NCBI GenBank assembly: GCA_947502815.1
Contig: CANNBH010000001.1
Coordinates: forward strand, 1 to 64,000
DNA: 64,000 nucleotides
Origin: an uncultured Erythrobacter sp.
GTDB taxonomy: Bacteria; Pseudomonadota; Alphaproteobacteria; Sphingomonadales; Sphingomonadaceae
Direction of reading: 5' to 3'
Made by a program: the position numbers and the translations under genes. The notes below the pieces were generated by a model. The model was not told where the DNA came from, did no database searches, and worked only from the letters and a program-made list of their open reading frames with translations. Below are positions 52,925 to 63,021 of the stretch, in pieces; the stretch's first letter is position 1; the number at the start of each line of letters is the position of its first letter.

Positions 52925-54385
52925 TTATGCGCGCGGTTTGATCATATCCGCAGGCACAACCCACTGCACAAATTGCTCTTCGGTGAGCAAGCCGAGCTCA
53001 AGCGCCGATTCCTTCAACGTCGTGCCATCCGCATGCGCTTTCTTCGCGATTTTCGCGGCGTTATCGTATCCGATATGCGGGTTGAGCGCGGTAACCAGCA
53101 TCAGGCTTTCGTTCATCAACTGATCGATACGGCCGGTGTTGGCCTCAATGCCCACCACACAATTATCGGTAAAGCTGCGCGCCGCATCGCTGAGCAAACG
53201 AATGGATTGCAGGACCGCGTTGATCATCACCGGTTTGAACACGTTCAATTCTAGGTGACCGTGCGATCCTGCGACGCTGACGGTCGTGTTGTTGCCCATC
53301 ACCTGAGCGCACACCATAGTCAGCGCCTCGCATTGCGTCGGGTTGACCTTGCCCGGCATGATGGATGAGCCCGGCTCATTGGCGGGCAGCGCAATCTCAC
53401 CAAGCCCTGAACGCGGGCCCGATCCCAACAGGCGAATATCATTGGCGATTTTCATCGAGGATACCGCGACCGAATTCAGCGCGCCCGACAATTCAACCAG
53501 GCCATCATGCGCGGCCAGCGATTCAAACTTGTTGGGCGCAGTCACAAAGTTTTGCCCGGTGATCGCGGCAACATGCTCTGCGAATTTCTCCGCAAATCCC
53601 GCTTTGGAATTGATCCCGGTGCCCACCGCGGTGCCGCCTTGCGCCAATTCAAGCACGCGGGGCAGAGCGTTTTTCAGCCGCGCGATCCCATATTCGATTT
53701 GTTTGGCGTATCCCGAAAATTCCTGCCCCAGCGTTAGCGGGGTGGCATCTTGCAAATGGGTGCGGCCGATCTTGACGATATCCGCATAGGCTTTTGCCTT
53801 ATCGTCGAGCGCGCTGTGAAGATGCGAAAGCGCCGGGATCAGCTGCTCAATCGTTTCAACTGCGGCCGCGATGTGCATGGCTGTGGGGAATGTGTCGTTT
53901 GAACTTTGCCCCATATTGCAATGATCATTGGGGTGAACGGGGTCCTTGCCGCCGTGTTGACCGGTCAAAATCTGGTTCGCCCGGCTGGCGATCACTTCAT
54001 TGGCGTTCATATTGGACTGAGTGCCCGAACCGGTTTGCCAAACGCTAAGCGGGAATTGATCCGCGAGCGTGCCATCGATCACTTCTGCTGCGGCAGCAAC
54101 AATCGCATCGCCAATCTTGGCATCCAAAACGCCCAAATCCATGTTGGCCTTGGCAGCCGATTGTTTTTGAATACCAAGCGCCTTTACCAATGGCGCCGGC
54201 AAAGTTTCAGTTCCGATGGCAAAATTGGCCAGACTGCGCTGGCTTTGCGCTCCCCAATGGGCATCAGCCGGGACCGCAACATCGCCAAGCGAATCGCTTT
54301 CAATACGCACTTCACCTGTTGCACCAAAAATCTGTCCGTCGTTATGGACAGTCTGGCTGTCGTCATTTGTTCCAATGTCACTCAT
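52925..54385 (-). CDS. fumC: class II fumarate hydratase
   Basis: 486 residues. Catalyses fumarate/malate interconversion in the TCA cycle without an Fe-S cluster. Signatures: [25 protein letters not shown], the loop [11 protein letters not shown] with the catalytic Ser. An N-terminal extension of about 20 residues is present. It is divergent from the Pcm-like gene; the 165-base spacer holds the promoter at 54506-54535 for that gene. Confidence 0.96.
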   Translation of the reverse strand: MSDIGTNDDSQTVHNDGQIFGATGEVRIESDSLGDVAVPADAHWGAQSQRSLANFAIGTETLPAPLVKALGIQKQSAAKANMDLGVLDAKIGDAIVAAAAEVIDGTLADQFPLSVWQTGSGTQSNMNANEVIASRANQILTGQHGGKDPVHPNDHCNMGQSSNDTFPTAMHIAAAVETIEQLIPALSHLHSALDDKAKAYADIVKIGRTHLQDATPLTLGQEFSGYAKQIEYGIARLKNALPRVLELAQGGTAVGTGINSKAGFAEKFAEHVAAITGQNFVTAPNKFESLAAHDGLVELSGALNSVAVSSMKIANDIRLLGSGPRSGLGEIALPANEPGSSIMPGKVNPTQCEALTMVCAQVMGNNTTVSVAGSHGHLELNVFKPVMINAVLQSIRLLSDAARSFTDNCVVGIEANTGRIDQLMNESLMLVTALNPHIGYDNAAKIAKKAHADGTTLKESALELGLLTEEQFVQWVVPADMIKPRA

Positions 54386-54505
54386 CGAAGCTCTCCTGGT
54401 ATCGGTCGAAACCGGATGCCGGTCTCTTTGCGGGTTCTTTAAGACGCCGCTTGGCCTTAGGTCAAAGGGAAGCTTGGAACTTGAGCGTGTGATGGCTAGG
54501 AAGGG

Positions 54506-54535
54506 TTGACGAACTGTATTGCGATACTAATACAG
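54506..54535 (+). promoter_or_regulatory. sigma70-like promoter with overlapping inverted repeat
   Basis: TTGACG (54506-54511) and TAATAC (54528-54533) are spaced 16 bases and match RpoD consensus well. An inverted repeat CTGTATT-N8-AATACAG (54514-54535) covers the -10, a layout typical of a repressor operator. It precedes the Pcm-like/tolC genes. Confidence 0.5.
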
Positions 54536-54550
54536 TCTGACGGAGTAGGT

Positions 54551-55162
54551 ATGAGCAACATTACCATGACACGCGATACAATGACGGCGCGCAAAGCCAT
54601 GATCGATAGCCAGCTGCGGACCAGCGGCGTGAACGAAGAATTCGTTTTGGCGCGGATGATGGCCGTCCCACGCGAAAATTTCTTGCCTAAAGACAAGGCC
54701 GGGCTCGCTTATATCGATCGGTCGATCACATTGGATGGCAAACGCGGCGCCGGCGTGCAGCTCGCATCACCTCTGTTTTACGGCAAATTGTTGCTGGAGG
54801 CCGCACCGACCCCTTCGGACCGCGTTTTGGTGATCGAAGGCGGCACGGGCTATCTCGCCGAATTGCTGCGCCCTCTCGTTGCAGAAGTGACGACTGTGTC
54901 GGCCAGCGACGCAGCACAGGGCAACCTGCCTAAGGGAAGTTTCTCGCTGATCCTTATCGATGGCGCGATCGAAGCCTTGCCCCAGCCCATCGCCGATGCG
55001 CTGGAAGATGGCGGCTCTATTGTTACCGGACTGTTGCTGCGCAAAGTCACCCGGCTTGCGTCCAGCCGCAAAATTGCCGGTCACGTTGCACTCCAACCTG
55101 TTGAAGACCTTGGCATCCCAGTCCTGCGCGACTTTGATGTCCCAACCAAGTGGACCTTTTAA
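54551..55162 (+). CDS. protein-L-isoaspartate methyltransferase-like protein
   Basis: 203 residues. It resembles Pcm: RKAMIDSQLRTSGVNEEFVLARMMAVPRENFLP at the N-terminus and IEGGTGYLAELLRPL where the SAM-binding motif GxGxG is expected (EGGTGYLA). The body is truncated compared with Pcm, so it may not be active. GGAG lies before ATG 54551. It overlaps tolC by one base (TAATG), a conserved pairing in sphingomonads, which suggests the protein serves envelope biogenesis. Confidence 0.82.
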   Translation: MSNITMTRDTMTARKAMIDSQLRTSGVNEEFVLARMMAVPRENFLPKDKAGLAYIDRSITLDGKRGAGVQLASPLFYGKLLLEAAPTPSDRVLVIEGGTGYLAELLRPLVAEVTTVSASDAAQGNLPKGSFSLILIDGAIEALPQPIADALEDGGSIVTGLLLRKVTRLASSRKIAGHVALQPVEDLGIPVLRDFDVPTKWTF

Positions 55163-56667
55163 TGAAGCATCAGCCCCGCATTTTGAGCGCTGCCAAGACG
55201 GCCTCTTGTATGGGGGCGTTTGCTCTGATTGGCGTTTCCGGGCTTGGCCTTTCGGCCCCTGCTCAGGCTGAGACCCTGCGCGATGCGCTGGTCGCTGTCT
55301 ACAACACCAACCCCACGTTAGAAGGGGCCCGCGCAACGCAGCGCGCCACCGACGAAGAGGTCCCCATTCAACGCGCATCCGGTTTGCCCAGCGCGACTGC
55401 GACAGCCACCCATTTGGAATTTTTGCGCCAATCGGCGAACTCCTTCACCGCGCCAGAGCGTAACCTTGGCGTGAACGCGCAGTTGCAAGTTCCGATCTAT
55501 TCGGGCGGCGCGGTGCGCAATGGGATTAATGCTGCGCAAGAACGCATCGCCGCAGGCCAAGCCGATTTGCGCGGCACGGAAAGCTCCGTCTTCAGCCAAA
55601 CGGTTGCTGCGTACATGGATGTCTTGCGCACAGAGGCGCTGGCTCAGCTGTCCGCAAACCAAGTCGAAGTGTTACGGGTCACGTTTGAATCGACCAGCGA
55701 CCGGTTCGAAATTGGCGATCTCACCCGCACGGATGTGGCGCAAGCGCAATCCCGGCTGGCTGTTGCCGAAGGCGATTTGCGCACAGCATACGCCAATATG
55801 ATCAACGCCCAGCAGACCTATATTCAACTGGTGGGCCGCGCCCCAATGGACTTGGAAGCGCCTCCGCCCCTTCCCGGCCTCCCCGAAACAGTCGGTTTGG
55901 CAGTCGTCACCGCGCTAGAGAACAATCCAGACCTCATTGCCGCCAAAGAACGGGCCGAGGCCGCCGGTTATGACACTGAGGTTGCCGGATCCGGCCGCCT
56001 TCCCACTATCGGCCTATTCGCCAACTACGATTACAGCAATTTCTTCGGCACTTTGGGCGGACCCATTGCCTCTGATTTTCAGCAACGCGAAGCGACCGCC
56101 AATGCCGGCGTGCGCATCACCATCCCGATATTTCAGGGTGGCCGCCCAGCAGCGCAACAGCGGCAGGCCGGTGCGCGCGAAACCGCAGCGCTGGAACAGG
56201 TCATCGCCGCCGAACGCAGTGTGATCGCACAAACCCGGTCAGCCTATTCCAGTTGGGCTGCATCCAATGCGGTTATTGAAAGTTCACAAACCGCAGTGGA
56301 AGCAGCGGAATTGAGCCTTGAAGGCGTGCGCGCTGAAAACTCGATCGGAAACCGGACGATTATCGACGTGTTGAACGCCGAACAAGAATTGCTCTCCGCT
56401 CGGGCGCAGCTCGTGACCGCGCGCCGCAACGCCTATGTCGCAGGATTTACCCTCTTGGCGGCGATGGGGAAGGCCGAAGCCCGCGACCTGAATCTGGACA
56501 CAGGCGGTCCACTTTACGACCCGCAAGTGAACGCAGACCGCGTCGGCGGGCGGTTCTGGGATTGGGATCGCGATCCCGAAGCTGCGCCGAATTCGAGCAG
56601 AACCGTTGACATAAACACTTCCGATGACTTGATTGGTCCCGTATTAAACCCAGACGAAGCGCGGTAA
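55162..56667 (+). CDS. tolC: TolC family outer membrane efflux protein
   Basis: 501 residues with a signal peptide (cleavage near PAQAE). The two outer membrane efflux repeats are visible (ALVAVYNTNPTLEGARA near the start, AENNPDLIAAKE in the middle, then ENSIGNRTIIDVLNAEQELL). It forms the outer membrane channel of RND or type I exporters; the inner membrane partners are elsewhere. The C-terminal tail after residue 460 is acidic. Operon with the Pcm-like gene upstream. Confidence 0.94.
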   Translation: MKHQPRILSAAKTASCMGAFALIGVSGLGLSAPAQAETLRDALVAVYNTNPTLEGARATQRATDEEVPIQRASGLPSATATATHLEFLRQSANSFTAPERNLGVNAQLQVPIYSGGAVRNGINAAQERIAAGQADLRGTESSVFSQTVAAYMDVLRTEALAQLSANQVEVLRVTFESTSDRFEIGDLTRTDVAQAQSRLAVAEGDLRTAYANMINAQQTYIQLVGRAPMDLEAPPPLPGLPETVGLAVVTALENNPDLIAAKERAEAAGYDTEVAGSGRLPTIGLFANYDYSNFFGTLGGPIASDFQQREATANAGVRITIPIFQGGRPAAQQRQAGARETAALEQVIAAERSVIAQTRSAYSSWAASNAVIESSQTAVEAAELSLEGVRAENSIGNRTIIDVLNAEQELLSARAQLVTARRNAYVAGFTLLAAMGKAEARDLNLDTGGPLYDPQVNADRVGGRFWDWDRDPEAAPNSSRTVDINTSDDLIGPVLNPDEAR

Positions 56668-56719
56668 CGTGTGATTCGTTATGGTTAACGCTGGAACGGT
56701 TTAGAGGCGGGGCACAATC

Positions 56720-57226
56720 GTGGCACATTCGAATGAAGCATCAGTCGAAGAGATTCTTGAATCGATAAAAAAGGTCATCGCCCGCGATAGCCGCGACACC
56801 GCAATTGACACGCGCAAGCGCAAAGTCGAGGCCGCTCAAAAAGCCGAAACAGAGCGGAGCGCGCCCGCGCAAAACATGCCGTCACACAGCGCCGAACTCT
56901 CTGAATCTGACGAAATTCTCGACCTTGCAGAAATGGAACTTTCTGAGGCTGTTGAGATGGACGACATGATCGATGACGCGGCCGACTCTTCGCTCATCAA
57001 TGATGAAGTGCGCGGAGCAATGCAGGACAACCTTGCCGCGCTGGCAATGTTGGCGGAACCGGGGGCGAAACCCCAGATTGTTCGCTCTGGCGAAACATCG
57101 CTCGAAGGTATGACCCGCGAATTGCTGCGTCCGATGCTCGCCGAATGGCTGGACAAGAACCTTCCCGGGATGGTGGAAAGCATGGTTCAGGCTGAAATTT
57201 CACGGATCGCTGGAAAGCGCGGCTAA
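56720..57226 (+). CDS. PopZ-like protein (DUF2497)
   Basis: 168 residues, GTG start after a GAGGCGGGG stretch. The N-terminal helix ASVEEILESIKKVIAR and C-terminal block LRPMLAEWLDKNLPGMVESMVQAEISRIAG match DUF2497, the family of the Caulobacter polar organising protein PopZ. The middle (about 35-110) is acidic and disordered, as in PopZ. It could form a polar condensate that anchors chromosome or cell-cycle proteins; this is inference. It follows tolC by 52 bases. Confidence 0.82.
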   Translation: MAHSNEASVEEILESIKKVIARDSRDTAIDTRKRKVEAAQKAETERSAPAQNMPSHSAELSESDEILDLAEMELSEAVEMDDMIDDAADSSLINDEVRGAMQDNLAALAMLAEPGAKPQIVRSGETSLEGMTRELLRPMLAEWLDKNLPGMVESMVQAEISRIAGKRG

Positions 57227-57239
57227 ACGCCCCTGTTCA

Positions 57240-57259
57240 GCAGTTTCTCTGGAAACTGC
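57240..57259 (+). repeat. hairpin GCAGTTTC-TCTG-GAAACTGC
   Basis: A perfect 8-bp stem with a four-base loop between the PopZ-like and S9 genes, without a T-run. It may be a weak terminator, an mRNA processing site or an operator. Confidence 0.5.
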
Positions 57260-57285
57260 GGTGAACTCGGGTTAACCCCTAGCGC

Positions 57286-59490
57286 ATGGGACAAAACTTC
57301 TTAAAAGGCGCCGCTGTCACAGCCGCTTTGCTGATGGCAACATCACCTCTTGCCGCAGATGGGCATTCTGAACCAGCTTCGGCTGAGAATGTTCCGGCGC
57401 AAGACGCCCAAGACCCGGGCATTCCCGGCGTCACAAAGACACCGATGAGCGCGCTTGACCTCATCACGATGCCGCGACTGGGCGCGCCCACCGTTACACC
57501 GTTTGGACGGTATGCGGTTTTTTCAGTGACGAACACCGATCCCGACAGCTTCGCCCGCACCCCAACGCATTATGTGCTGGACCTTGCTGTGCCCGGCGCA
57601 AAACCGGCAGCGTTTGATCCGGGGTTGGCTGGTTTTTCGATGGCCTTTGGCCCTGACAATTTCCTCTATTTCCTGAGCTATGAGCACACGGACGAGGACG
57701 CCGAAGAACGCGGGCGGCTGTGGCGCATCGCGTTGGAAGCAAATGGCAATGTAACAGGCCCGATGTTGGTCGCGGATATGCCCGGCACCGATATTGACGG
57801 TTTTTCCATCGCCCCCAGTGGCGACAAGATTGCCCTTTGGTCGGCAATTGGACGAGACTGCGAAAATCTTGCTTGCGAAACAACACCCCAAGAACTGGGA
57901 ACCGGGCGCCTTTATGAAGGCGACAGCGGGTTTTTCCGCCATTGGGACAGGTGGAACACGCCCGGCGAGTTTAACCGGGTTTTCGCGTTCGATCTGATTG
58001 AAGGTGCGGTCTCAGGCGAAGGTGTCGCTTTGGATGGCGGCAGCGCAGACGGGGCGATCACGGGGAACACGCCAACCATGCCCTTTGGTGGGGGTGAGGA
58101 TATTGCCTGGGCCCCGGATGGTTCTGGCATCTATTTCGTCGCACGCGAAACAGGTTCGCAGGAACCCCTGTCGACGGATCTCGATATCTATTGGTCCGAC
58201 CTGTCGGGCGGTGCACCAACAGGTCTGACCGACGCCAATGAAGCGCATGATTCGTCCCCTGCCCCATCGCCTGATGGCAAATTCCTCGCCTATCTTGCGA
58301 TGGCTCGACCCGGATACGAAGCTGACCGGATGGTGGTGCATCTGCGCGATTTGGAAACGGGAGAGACTCGCGCCCTCACCCAAGACACCGACCTGTCCTT
58401 TGGGGGTCTAAGCTGGAGCGCCGATGGCGACCATTTGCTCGCTTCGGCCGCTGATGTTCTCGACACGCCCGCGTTCCGCATTGATCCGCAATCCGGCGAA
58501 GTGACAGAACTGGACCTGATCGCGGGCAACGAAGCGCATATCGGCAATATCACCTCTTTGCCCGGTGGCAGGTTGTTGTTCACCCGCGATTCCATTGGAG
58601 TGCCCAGCGAATTGTTCATCGCATCGAACGAGGCGCGCGCGCGCCCTCTCACCGATGTCGTGACCAGCCAAATGGGCAAGATGGCATCCACTGTAACACG
58701 ACGTTTCAGTTTTGCCGGAGCACAGGGCGACACAGTTTGGGGTCAGATCACCCGGCTCGAAAATCAAGAAGGCCCAATCCCAGCCATTCTCTATATCCAT
58801 GGCGGGCCGCAGGGTTCGTTTCGCGATGGTTGGTCATCGCGCTGGAACCCGCGTGTTTTGGCCAGTCAAGGCTATGCTGTCATATCGGTCGATTTCCACG
58901 GAAGCGCCGGATACGGCCAAGAATTCATGGATTCCATCAACCGTGATTGGGGTGGTAAGCCCTTAGAAGATTTGCAAAAGGGTCTTGCTGCGGCGCTTGA
59001 GATCGACGGCCAGATCGACGGGACACGCGCCTGCGCCATGGGGGCAAGTTACGGCGGATATATGGTCAATTGGATCGCGGGCAACTGGCCCGATCGCTTT
59101 GATTGCCTGGTCCAGCATGATGGATTGTTCGACATGCGCAGTTTTTATTATTCGACCGAAGAATTGTGGTTTCCGCGCTGGGATTTTGGCGGATCCTATT
59201 CCGAAGCGCGCGAAACCTATGAACGGTGGAACCCGGTGAACCACGTCGATCAATGGCGCACCCCAATGTTGGTGATCGCCGGAGAGCAAGATTTCCGCGT
59301 TCCCTACACGCAGGGCCTGCAAAGCTTCACCGCCCTTCAAGAGCGCAATATCCCCTCGCAATTGCTTGTATTCCCGGATGAAAATCACTGGGTTTTGGGC
59401 GCCGAAAACTCCCTCCAATGGCACGGCACCGTGTTTTCTTGGCTCGAACGCTGGTTGAAAACTGACAAAGCGGACGCAGCCGAAGAATGA
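57286..59490 (+). CDS. S9 family prolyl oligopeptidase, exported
   Basis: 734 residues with a signal peptide (cleavage near LAADG). Residues of about 60-450 form a beta-propeller; the hydrolase domain has the nucleophile Ser in GASYGGYM near residue 588, Asp in AGEQDFRVP near 667 and His in DENHWV near 700. It resembles DPP-IV/acylaminoacyl peptidases and should cleave short peptides outside the cytoplasm. Its stop overlaps the ferredoxin-like gene by four bases. Confidence 0.93.
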   Translation: MGQNFLKGAAVTAALLMATSPLAADGHSEPASAENVPAQDAQDPGIPGVTKTPMSALDLITMPRLGAPTVTPFGRYAVFSVTNTDPDSFARTPTHYVLDLAVPGAKPAAFDPGLAGFSMAFGPDNFLYFLSYEHTDEDAEERGRLWRIALEANGNVTGPMLVADMPGTDIDGFSIAPSGDKIALWSAIGRDCENLACETTPQELGTGRLYEGDSGFFRHWDRWNTPGEFNRVFAFDLIEGAVSGEGVALDGGSADGAITGNTPTMPFGGGEDIAWAPDGSGIYFVARETGSQEPLSTDLDIYWSDLSGGAPTGLTDANEAHDSSPAPSPDGKFLAYLAMARPGYEADRMVVHLRDLETGETRALTQDTDLSFGGLSWSADGDHLLASAADVLDTPAFRIDPQSGEVTELDLIAGNEAHIGNITSLPGGRLLFTRDSIGVPSELFIASNEARARPLTDVVTSQMGKMASTVTRRFSFAGAQGDTVWGQITRLENQEGPIPAILYIHGGPQGSFRDGWSSRWNPRVLASQGYAVISVDFHGSAGYGQEFMDSINRDWGGKPLEDLQKGLAAALEIDGQIDGTRACAMGASYGGYMVNWIAGNWPDRFDCLVQHDGLFDMRSFYYSTEELWFPRWDFGGSYSEARETYERWNPVNHVDQWRTPMLVIAGEQDFRVPYTQGLQSFTALQERNIPSQLLVFPDENHWVLGAENSLQWHGTVFSWLERWLKTDKADAAEE

Positions 59491-59903
59491 ACGACCAAGA
59501 TTTGCTGGCGGCGCAAACCGCTTTATCGAAGAAATATGGCGGCGATGGCGGCGCGGGCGTGGATCGCCACATTTTCCTCTGCGCGGTTTCGGACAAACAG
59601 AAATGCTGTTCGCGCGGCGAGGGTGAGATCGCTTGGCAATTCCTAAAAGACCGCTTGAAAGAACGGGGTCTAGTGGGACCCAAAAGGACTGACGAGCACC
59701 CAAGGGGGCCCGGCGGCGGGATTCAGCGCGGGAAAGCGGATTGTTTGCAGATTTGTTCAGCCGGACCCATCGCCGTCGTTTGGCCAGATAATGTCTGGTA
59801 CCATTCGTGCGGGCCAGAGGTGCTGGAACGGATCATCGATGAGCATTTGATCGGCGGCGATCCGGTGGAAGACTTTCGCCTTACCGTGCCACAAAAACCC
59901 TAA
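59487..59903 (+). CDS. (2Fe-2S) ferredoxin domain protein
   Basis: 138 residues. A thioredoxin-like 2Fe-2S ferredoxin fold with Cys in [14 protein letters not shown] and [11 protein letters not shown], spacing matching the NuoE-like/Aquifex ferredoxin family. Electron carrier of unknown partner. ATGA overlap with the S9 peptidase is odd functionally, since that protein is exported; convergent with the membrane protein gene downstream. Confidence 0.85.
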   Translation: MNDQDLLAAQTALSKKYGGDGGAGVDRHIFLCAVSDKQKCCSRGEGEIAWQFLKDRLKERGLVGPKRTDEHPRGPGGGIQRGKADCLQICSAGPIAVVWPDNVWYHSCGPEVLERIIDEHLIGGDPVEDFRLTVPQKP

Positions 59904-60229
59904 TCATCATCTTTGCGTGCGTCGTCTTTTGGCGCCCACAATTCGTCTGCGCTCGGCAAGCGGTTGTCGACCGATTCGTCGTGGCCTGTGCCATTTGACA
60001 AAAATGCGAGCCCCATCAACCCGCCGCCCAGCAGCATCGTAAAGCTAATGCCAAGAGCGGTGGCGATGTAGAAATGCACCGAAATCGCGCCGTTGTATGC
60101 ATAGAGCAATCCGACCGCGATCAGCACGGTGGCCACGGTAACAGACATGAGAATTTTCATAATCTGGCGATAACGCGCCCAAGCGTGAGCGGCATTTTCG
60201 GGGTCGTCGAGAGGGGATTTTTTGACCAT
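59900..60229 (-). CDS. hypothetical membrane protein
   Basis: 109 residues with two membrane helices (about 25-45 and 52-72) and a charged C-terminus. No family recognised. ATG 60229 is preceded by GAGAG; an ATG at 60260 would add ten residues. It overlaps the end of the ferredoxin gene by four bases tail-to-tail and is divergent from the CBS gene. Confidence 0.65.
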   Translation of the reverse strand: MVKKSPLDDPENAAHAWARYRQIMKILMSVTVATVLIAVGLLYAYNGAISVHFYIATALGISFTMLLGGGLMGLAFLSNGTGHDESVDNRLPSADELWAPKDDARKDDD

Positions 60230-60402
60230 GAGGCTCTCATGCGGTTCGCGCTGCTTCATTGCAACGGTGAAGATACGCAGGCAGTGCCCAATCAGAGGCA
60301 GATCCTGCCATCCAGAGGAGCGCCAAAACACTGCGCACTGTCCCTGATTCGCCTTTTGCGCAAATTGATGGCATTTTCTTTGGGGGAAAGAGGAGCGCCA
60401 CC

Positions 60403-60834
60403 ATGACCATAGCAAAAATCATCAGCGATAGAGACGCAGGCCAAGTCGTCTCGTGCGATGTCACCACACCCGTTTCGCATGCGGTTTCTATCCTTGCGGG
60501 TAAGCGGATCGGCGCCTTGCCTGTGATGCAAAATGGTAAGGTCGTCGGCATCGTTTCCGAACGGGACATCATCTATCGCCTCGCCGACAAAGGCAGCACA
60601 TGTCTTGATCTGCCGGTGGGGGAGATCATGACATCACCTGCCATCACGGTGGAATCGAGCACGCATATTGATGATGCTCTTGCCTTGATGACGCGCCGCC
60701 GGTTTCGGCATTTTCCAGTGGTCGACAACGGACAATTGGTCGCCTTTATTTCCATTGGAGATCTTGTGAAAAACAAGATTGATGAGGTGGAACACGAAGC
60801 CGCCGCTTTGCGTGACTACATCCAAACGGCGTAA
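60403..60834 (+). CDS. CBS domain pair protein
   Basis: 143 residues consisting of two CBS domains: GALPVMQNGKVVGIVSERD and RFRHFPVVDNGQLVAFISIGD. Such stand-alone proteins bind adenine nucleotides and regulate partners; related alphaproteobacterial proteins are widespread. It is 39 bases before erpA and may share its transcript. Confidence 0.88.
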   Translation: MTIAKIISDRDAGQVVSCDVTTPVSHAVSILAGKRIGALPVMQNGKVVGIVSERDIIYRLADKGSTCLDLPVGEIMTSPAITVESSTHIDDALALMTRRRFRHFPVVDNGQLVAFISIGDLVKNKIDEVEHEAAALRDYIQTA

Positions 60835-60873
60835 TCGCTTGAGAAACGGGCCTCTGCACCCTAAATTGCATCT

Positions 60874-61203
60874 ATGGCAGACAACATGACCCTCACACCC
60901 GCGGCGGCAAAACGTATTGCGTGGATCGCCGAGAAACAGACCAAGCCTGCGATATTGCGGCTTTCTGTTGAGGGTGGCGGCTGTTCTGGTTTTCAATACA
61001 AATTCGATCTGGCCGATGGCGCGGAAAGCGACGACGCGGTTAGTGAGACCGACGGCGTAAAGCTGCTCGTCGATCCGATCAGCCTTGATCTTGTTGGCGG
61101 CAGCGTGGTCGATTTTGTGGAATCGCTCGGCGGAGCGGCCTTTAAGGTCGAAAACCCCAATGCTGCTGCTGGCTGCGGATGCGGGTCCAGCTTCGGCATC
61201 TGA
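60874..61203 (+). CDS. erpA: iron-sulfur insertion protein ErpA
   Basis: 109 residues. HesB/IscA fold with conserved Cys in GGGCSGFQY and CGCGSSF. It transfers Fe-S clusters to apoproteins and complements SufA encoded at 26001. Between CBS and xth genes; the operon with xth is possible (59 bases). Confidence 0.92.
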   Translation: MADNMTLTPAAAKRIAWIAEKQTKPAILRLSVEGGGCSGFQYKFDLADGAESDDAVSETDGVKLLVDPISLDLVGGSVVDFVESLGGAAFKVENPNAAAGCGCGSSFGI

Positions 61204-61262
61204 GGCCTACCCGCCCAACCTTGCGATAGACCTTCGCGCGATGATCCTTCATGGATGGGCGT

Positions 61263-62069
61263 ATGAAAATCGCGACCTACAACATCAATGGTATCAAAGC
61301 GCGGCTGCCGCGGCTTAAAGAATGGCTCACCGAAACGCGGCCCTCAGTCGCGTGCCTTCAGGAAGTGAAGAGCCAGGATAAGGACTTTCCCGCCGCAGAA
61401 TTTGAGGAGCTTGGCTATCAGCCAATCTGGCACGGTCAGAAAAGCTTCAACGGGGTCGCCATTTTGGCCGACACCAAAGCGGGATACTCACTCGAAGAGG
61501 TTCAGCGCGGGCTGGGCATTGATGGCCCCAAAGAAGGGGAGGGCGAGCAAGCCCGCTATTTGGAAGCTGATGTTTCAAAGGATGGGCAAACCACCCGGAT
61601 CGTCTGTATCTATTTGCCCAATGGAAACCCTCTGCCAGGGCCAAAATTCGACTACAAAATCGCTTGGATGGAAAAATTGCGCGCCCGCATGGCTGACATC
61701 TGGACCAGCGAGGTGCCAGCGGCGGTTTTGGGCGATTACAATGTGATCCCCGAAAACGACGATGTCTATGCGGTCAAGGCAATGGAATCGGATGCTTTGA
61801 TGCAGCCCGAATCGCGCGCGGCCTATGCCCGATTGCTGGCCGATGGCTGGTGCGATGCGGTGCGCACGCTGAATCCACGCGGCGGCGTATGGACCTATTG
61901 GGATTACCAAGCGGGCGCATGGCAGCGAGATCACGGGTTCCGTATCGATCACATCTTGTTGACGCCTGAACTGGCTGATCGGCTCGATTCCGTTGGCGTC
62001 GACAAAGAGCATCGAGGCCGCGAAAAAGCGAGCGACCATGCGCCGACTTGGGCGATCTTAAGGGATTAA
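61263..62069 (+). CDS. xth: exodeoxyribonuclease III
   Basis: 268 residues. AP endonuclease family: YNINGIKARLPRL, CLQEVKSQDKDFP with the metal-binding Glu, LGDYNVIPENDDVY, and the SDHAPTWA catalytic His. It repairs abasic sites. ATG 61263 fits the family start (MKIATYNING); ATG 61251 is only 12 bases upstream. It ends at a terminator. Confidence 0.95.
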   Translation: MKIATYNINGIKARLPRLKEWLTETRPSVACLQEVKSQDKDFPAAEFEELGYQPIWHGQKSFNGVAILADTKAGYSLEEVQRGLGIDGPKEGEGEQARYLEADVSKDGQTTRIVCIYLPNGNPLPGPKFDYKIAWMEKLRARMADIWTSEVPAAVLGDYNVIPENDDVYAVKAMESDALMQPESRAAYARLLADGWCDAVRTLNPRGGVWTYWDYQAGAWQRDHGFRIDHILLTPELADRLDSVGVDKEHRGREKASDHAPTWAILRD

Positions 62070-62086
62070 CGGCCAGACAAACAAAA

Positions 62087-62118
62087 ACCCCCGCCGATGA
62101 AGGCGGGGGTTTTGTTTT
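62087..62118. terminator. rho-independent terminator, usable on both strands
   Basis: AACCCCCGCC-GATGAA-GGCGGGGGTT followed by TTGTTTT on the plus strand and by TTTTTG-like T on the minus strand. It separates xth from the convergent cell-wall hydrolase. Confidence 0.88.
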
Positions 62119-62148
62119 CATCTGAGCAAGCAGCCTGTTGGCTGAGGC

Positions 62149-62817
62149 TCAACGATAGAAAACGTGCGTGTCGATCCGCGCAAGCGGGGTTTTTGCCCGG
62201 CTCCAACGTGGTCGGACATAGTTTGCGTGGAAATAGACCGCGTCGGCGGCTTCCGATTCCCACAAACCCTCATGCGCAATCTGTGCGACCGCTTTGGCGC
62301 GGTTCCATGCTGCTGACGATGTGTTGATGTTCGGCATGCGGCCACCGCGCACGAACGAGAATTGCGAGCGTTGATAGACCACACCGCAATAGCTGGCAGG
62401 CCAGCGGCGATCTTCGGCGCGGTTGATAACAACCTGTGCCACAGCCAACTGACCGGCGAGAGGTTCACCGCGCGATTCAAAATACACAGTGCCGGCAAGG
62501 CAGCGCATTTGTTCGGTCAGTTCGGCATCATTGTCGATGAGGCCAACCAATTCGCGCAGCGAGGTGGCTTGAATATCAGATTGTGCAGTTTCATCCGGGT
62601 TGGTTTCAGCGAGCGGCTGCACCACTTCTTGCGAAACAAACACGGTTTGATCTGGCATGATTTCGGTCACGGGTGTGACCGGAGCGATTTCGCTTTGCAC
62701 GGCCGATTCTTGATCGGTGTCTTGTGCGAAAGCAACAGCGCCATCGGCGCTGGAGAAACTCAAACTTGCCGTCGCCGCAACGGCGACAGCGCTTAGGGAA
62801 TAAGTCTTACGACCCAT
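62149..62817 (-). CDS. cell wall hydrolase (SleB/hydrolase_2 family)
   Basis: 222 residues with a signal peptide (cleavage near VAFAQ). The C-terminal half is a SleB-type hydrolase: CLAGTVYFESRGEPLAGQLAVAQVVINRA with the catalytic Glu, YCGVVYQ, FSFVRGG. It cleaves peptidoglycan glycan strands. Its 204-base upstream spacer (62818-63021) contains no other gene that I can support. Confidence 0.9.
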   Translation of the reverse strand: MGRKTYSLSAVAVAATASLSFSSADGAVAFAQDTDQESAVQSEIAPVTPVTEIMPDQTVFVSQEVVQPLAETNPDETAQSDIQATSLRELVGLIDNDAELTEQMRCLAGTVYFESRGEPLAGQLAVAQVVINRAEDRRWPASYCGVVYQRSQFSFVRGGRMPNINTSSAAWNRAKAVAQIAHEGLWESEAADAVYFHANYVRPRWSRAKTPLARIDTHVFYR

Positions 62818-63021
62818 GTTTTCTACTGTATCTGCGGTGAGCGAGCTCCGACGCAGGCTTGGACCTGTTGCGAGTGTTTTCGCGGGGTATGAAAGGGGTG
62901 ATCCGTTTAGCCTACCGGCTGCCCCCCGTCTGCGTGCCGATCAATCGGCCGTATTGCCGATCTCCTGGCCTCCGCATCTGGAAGCAAGGGCGCAGATAGT
63001 GATAAACTTTTTTACGTCAAG

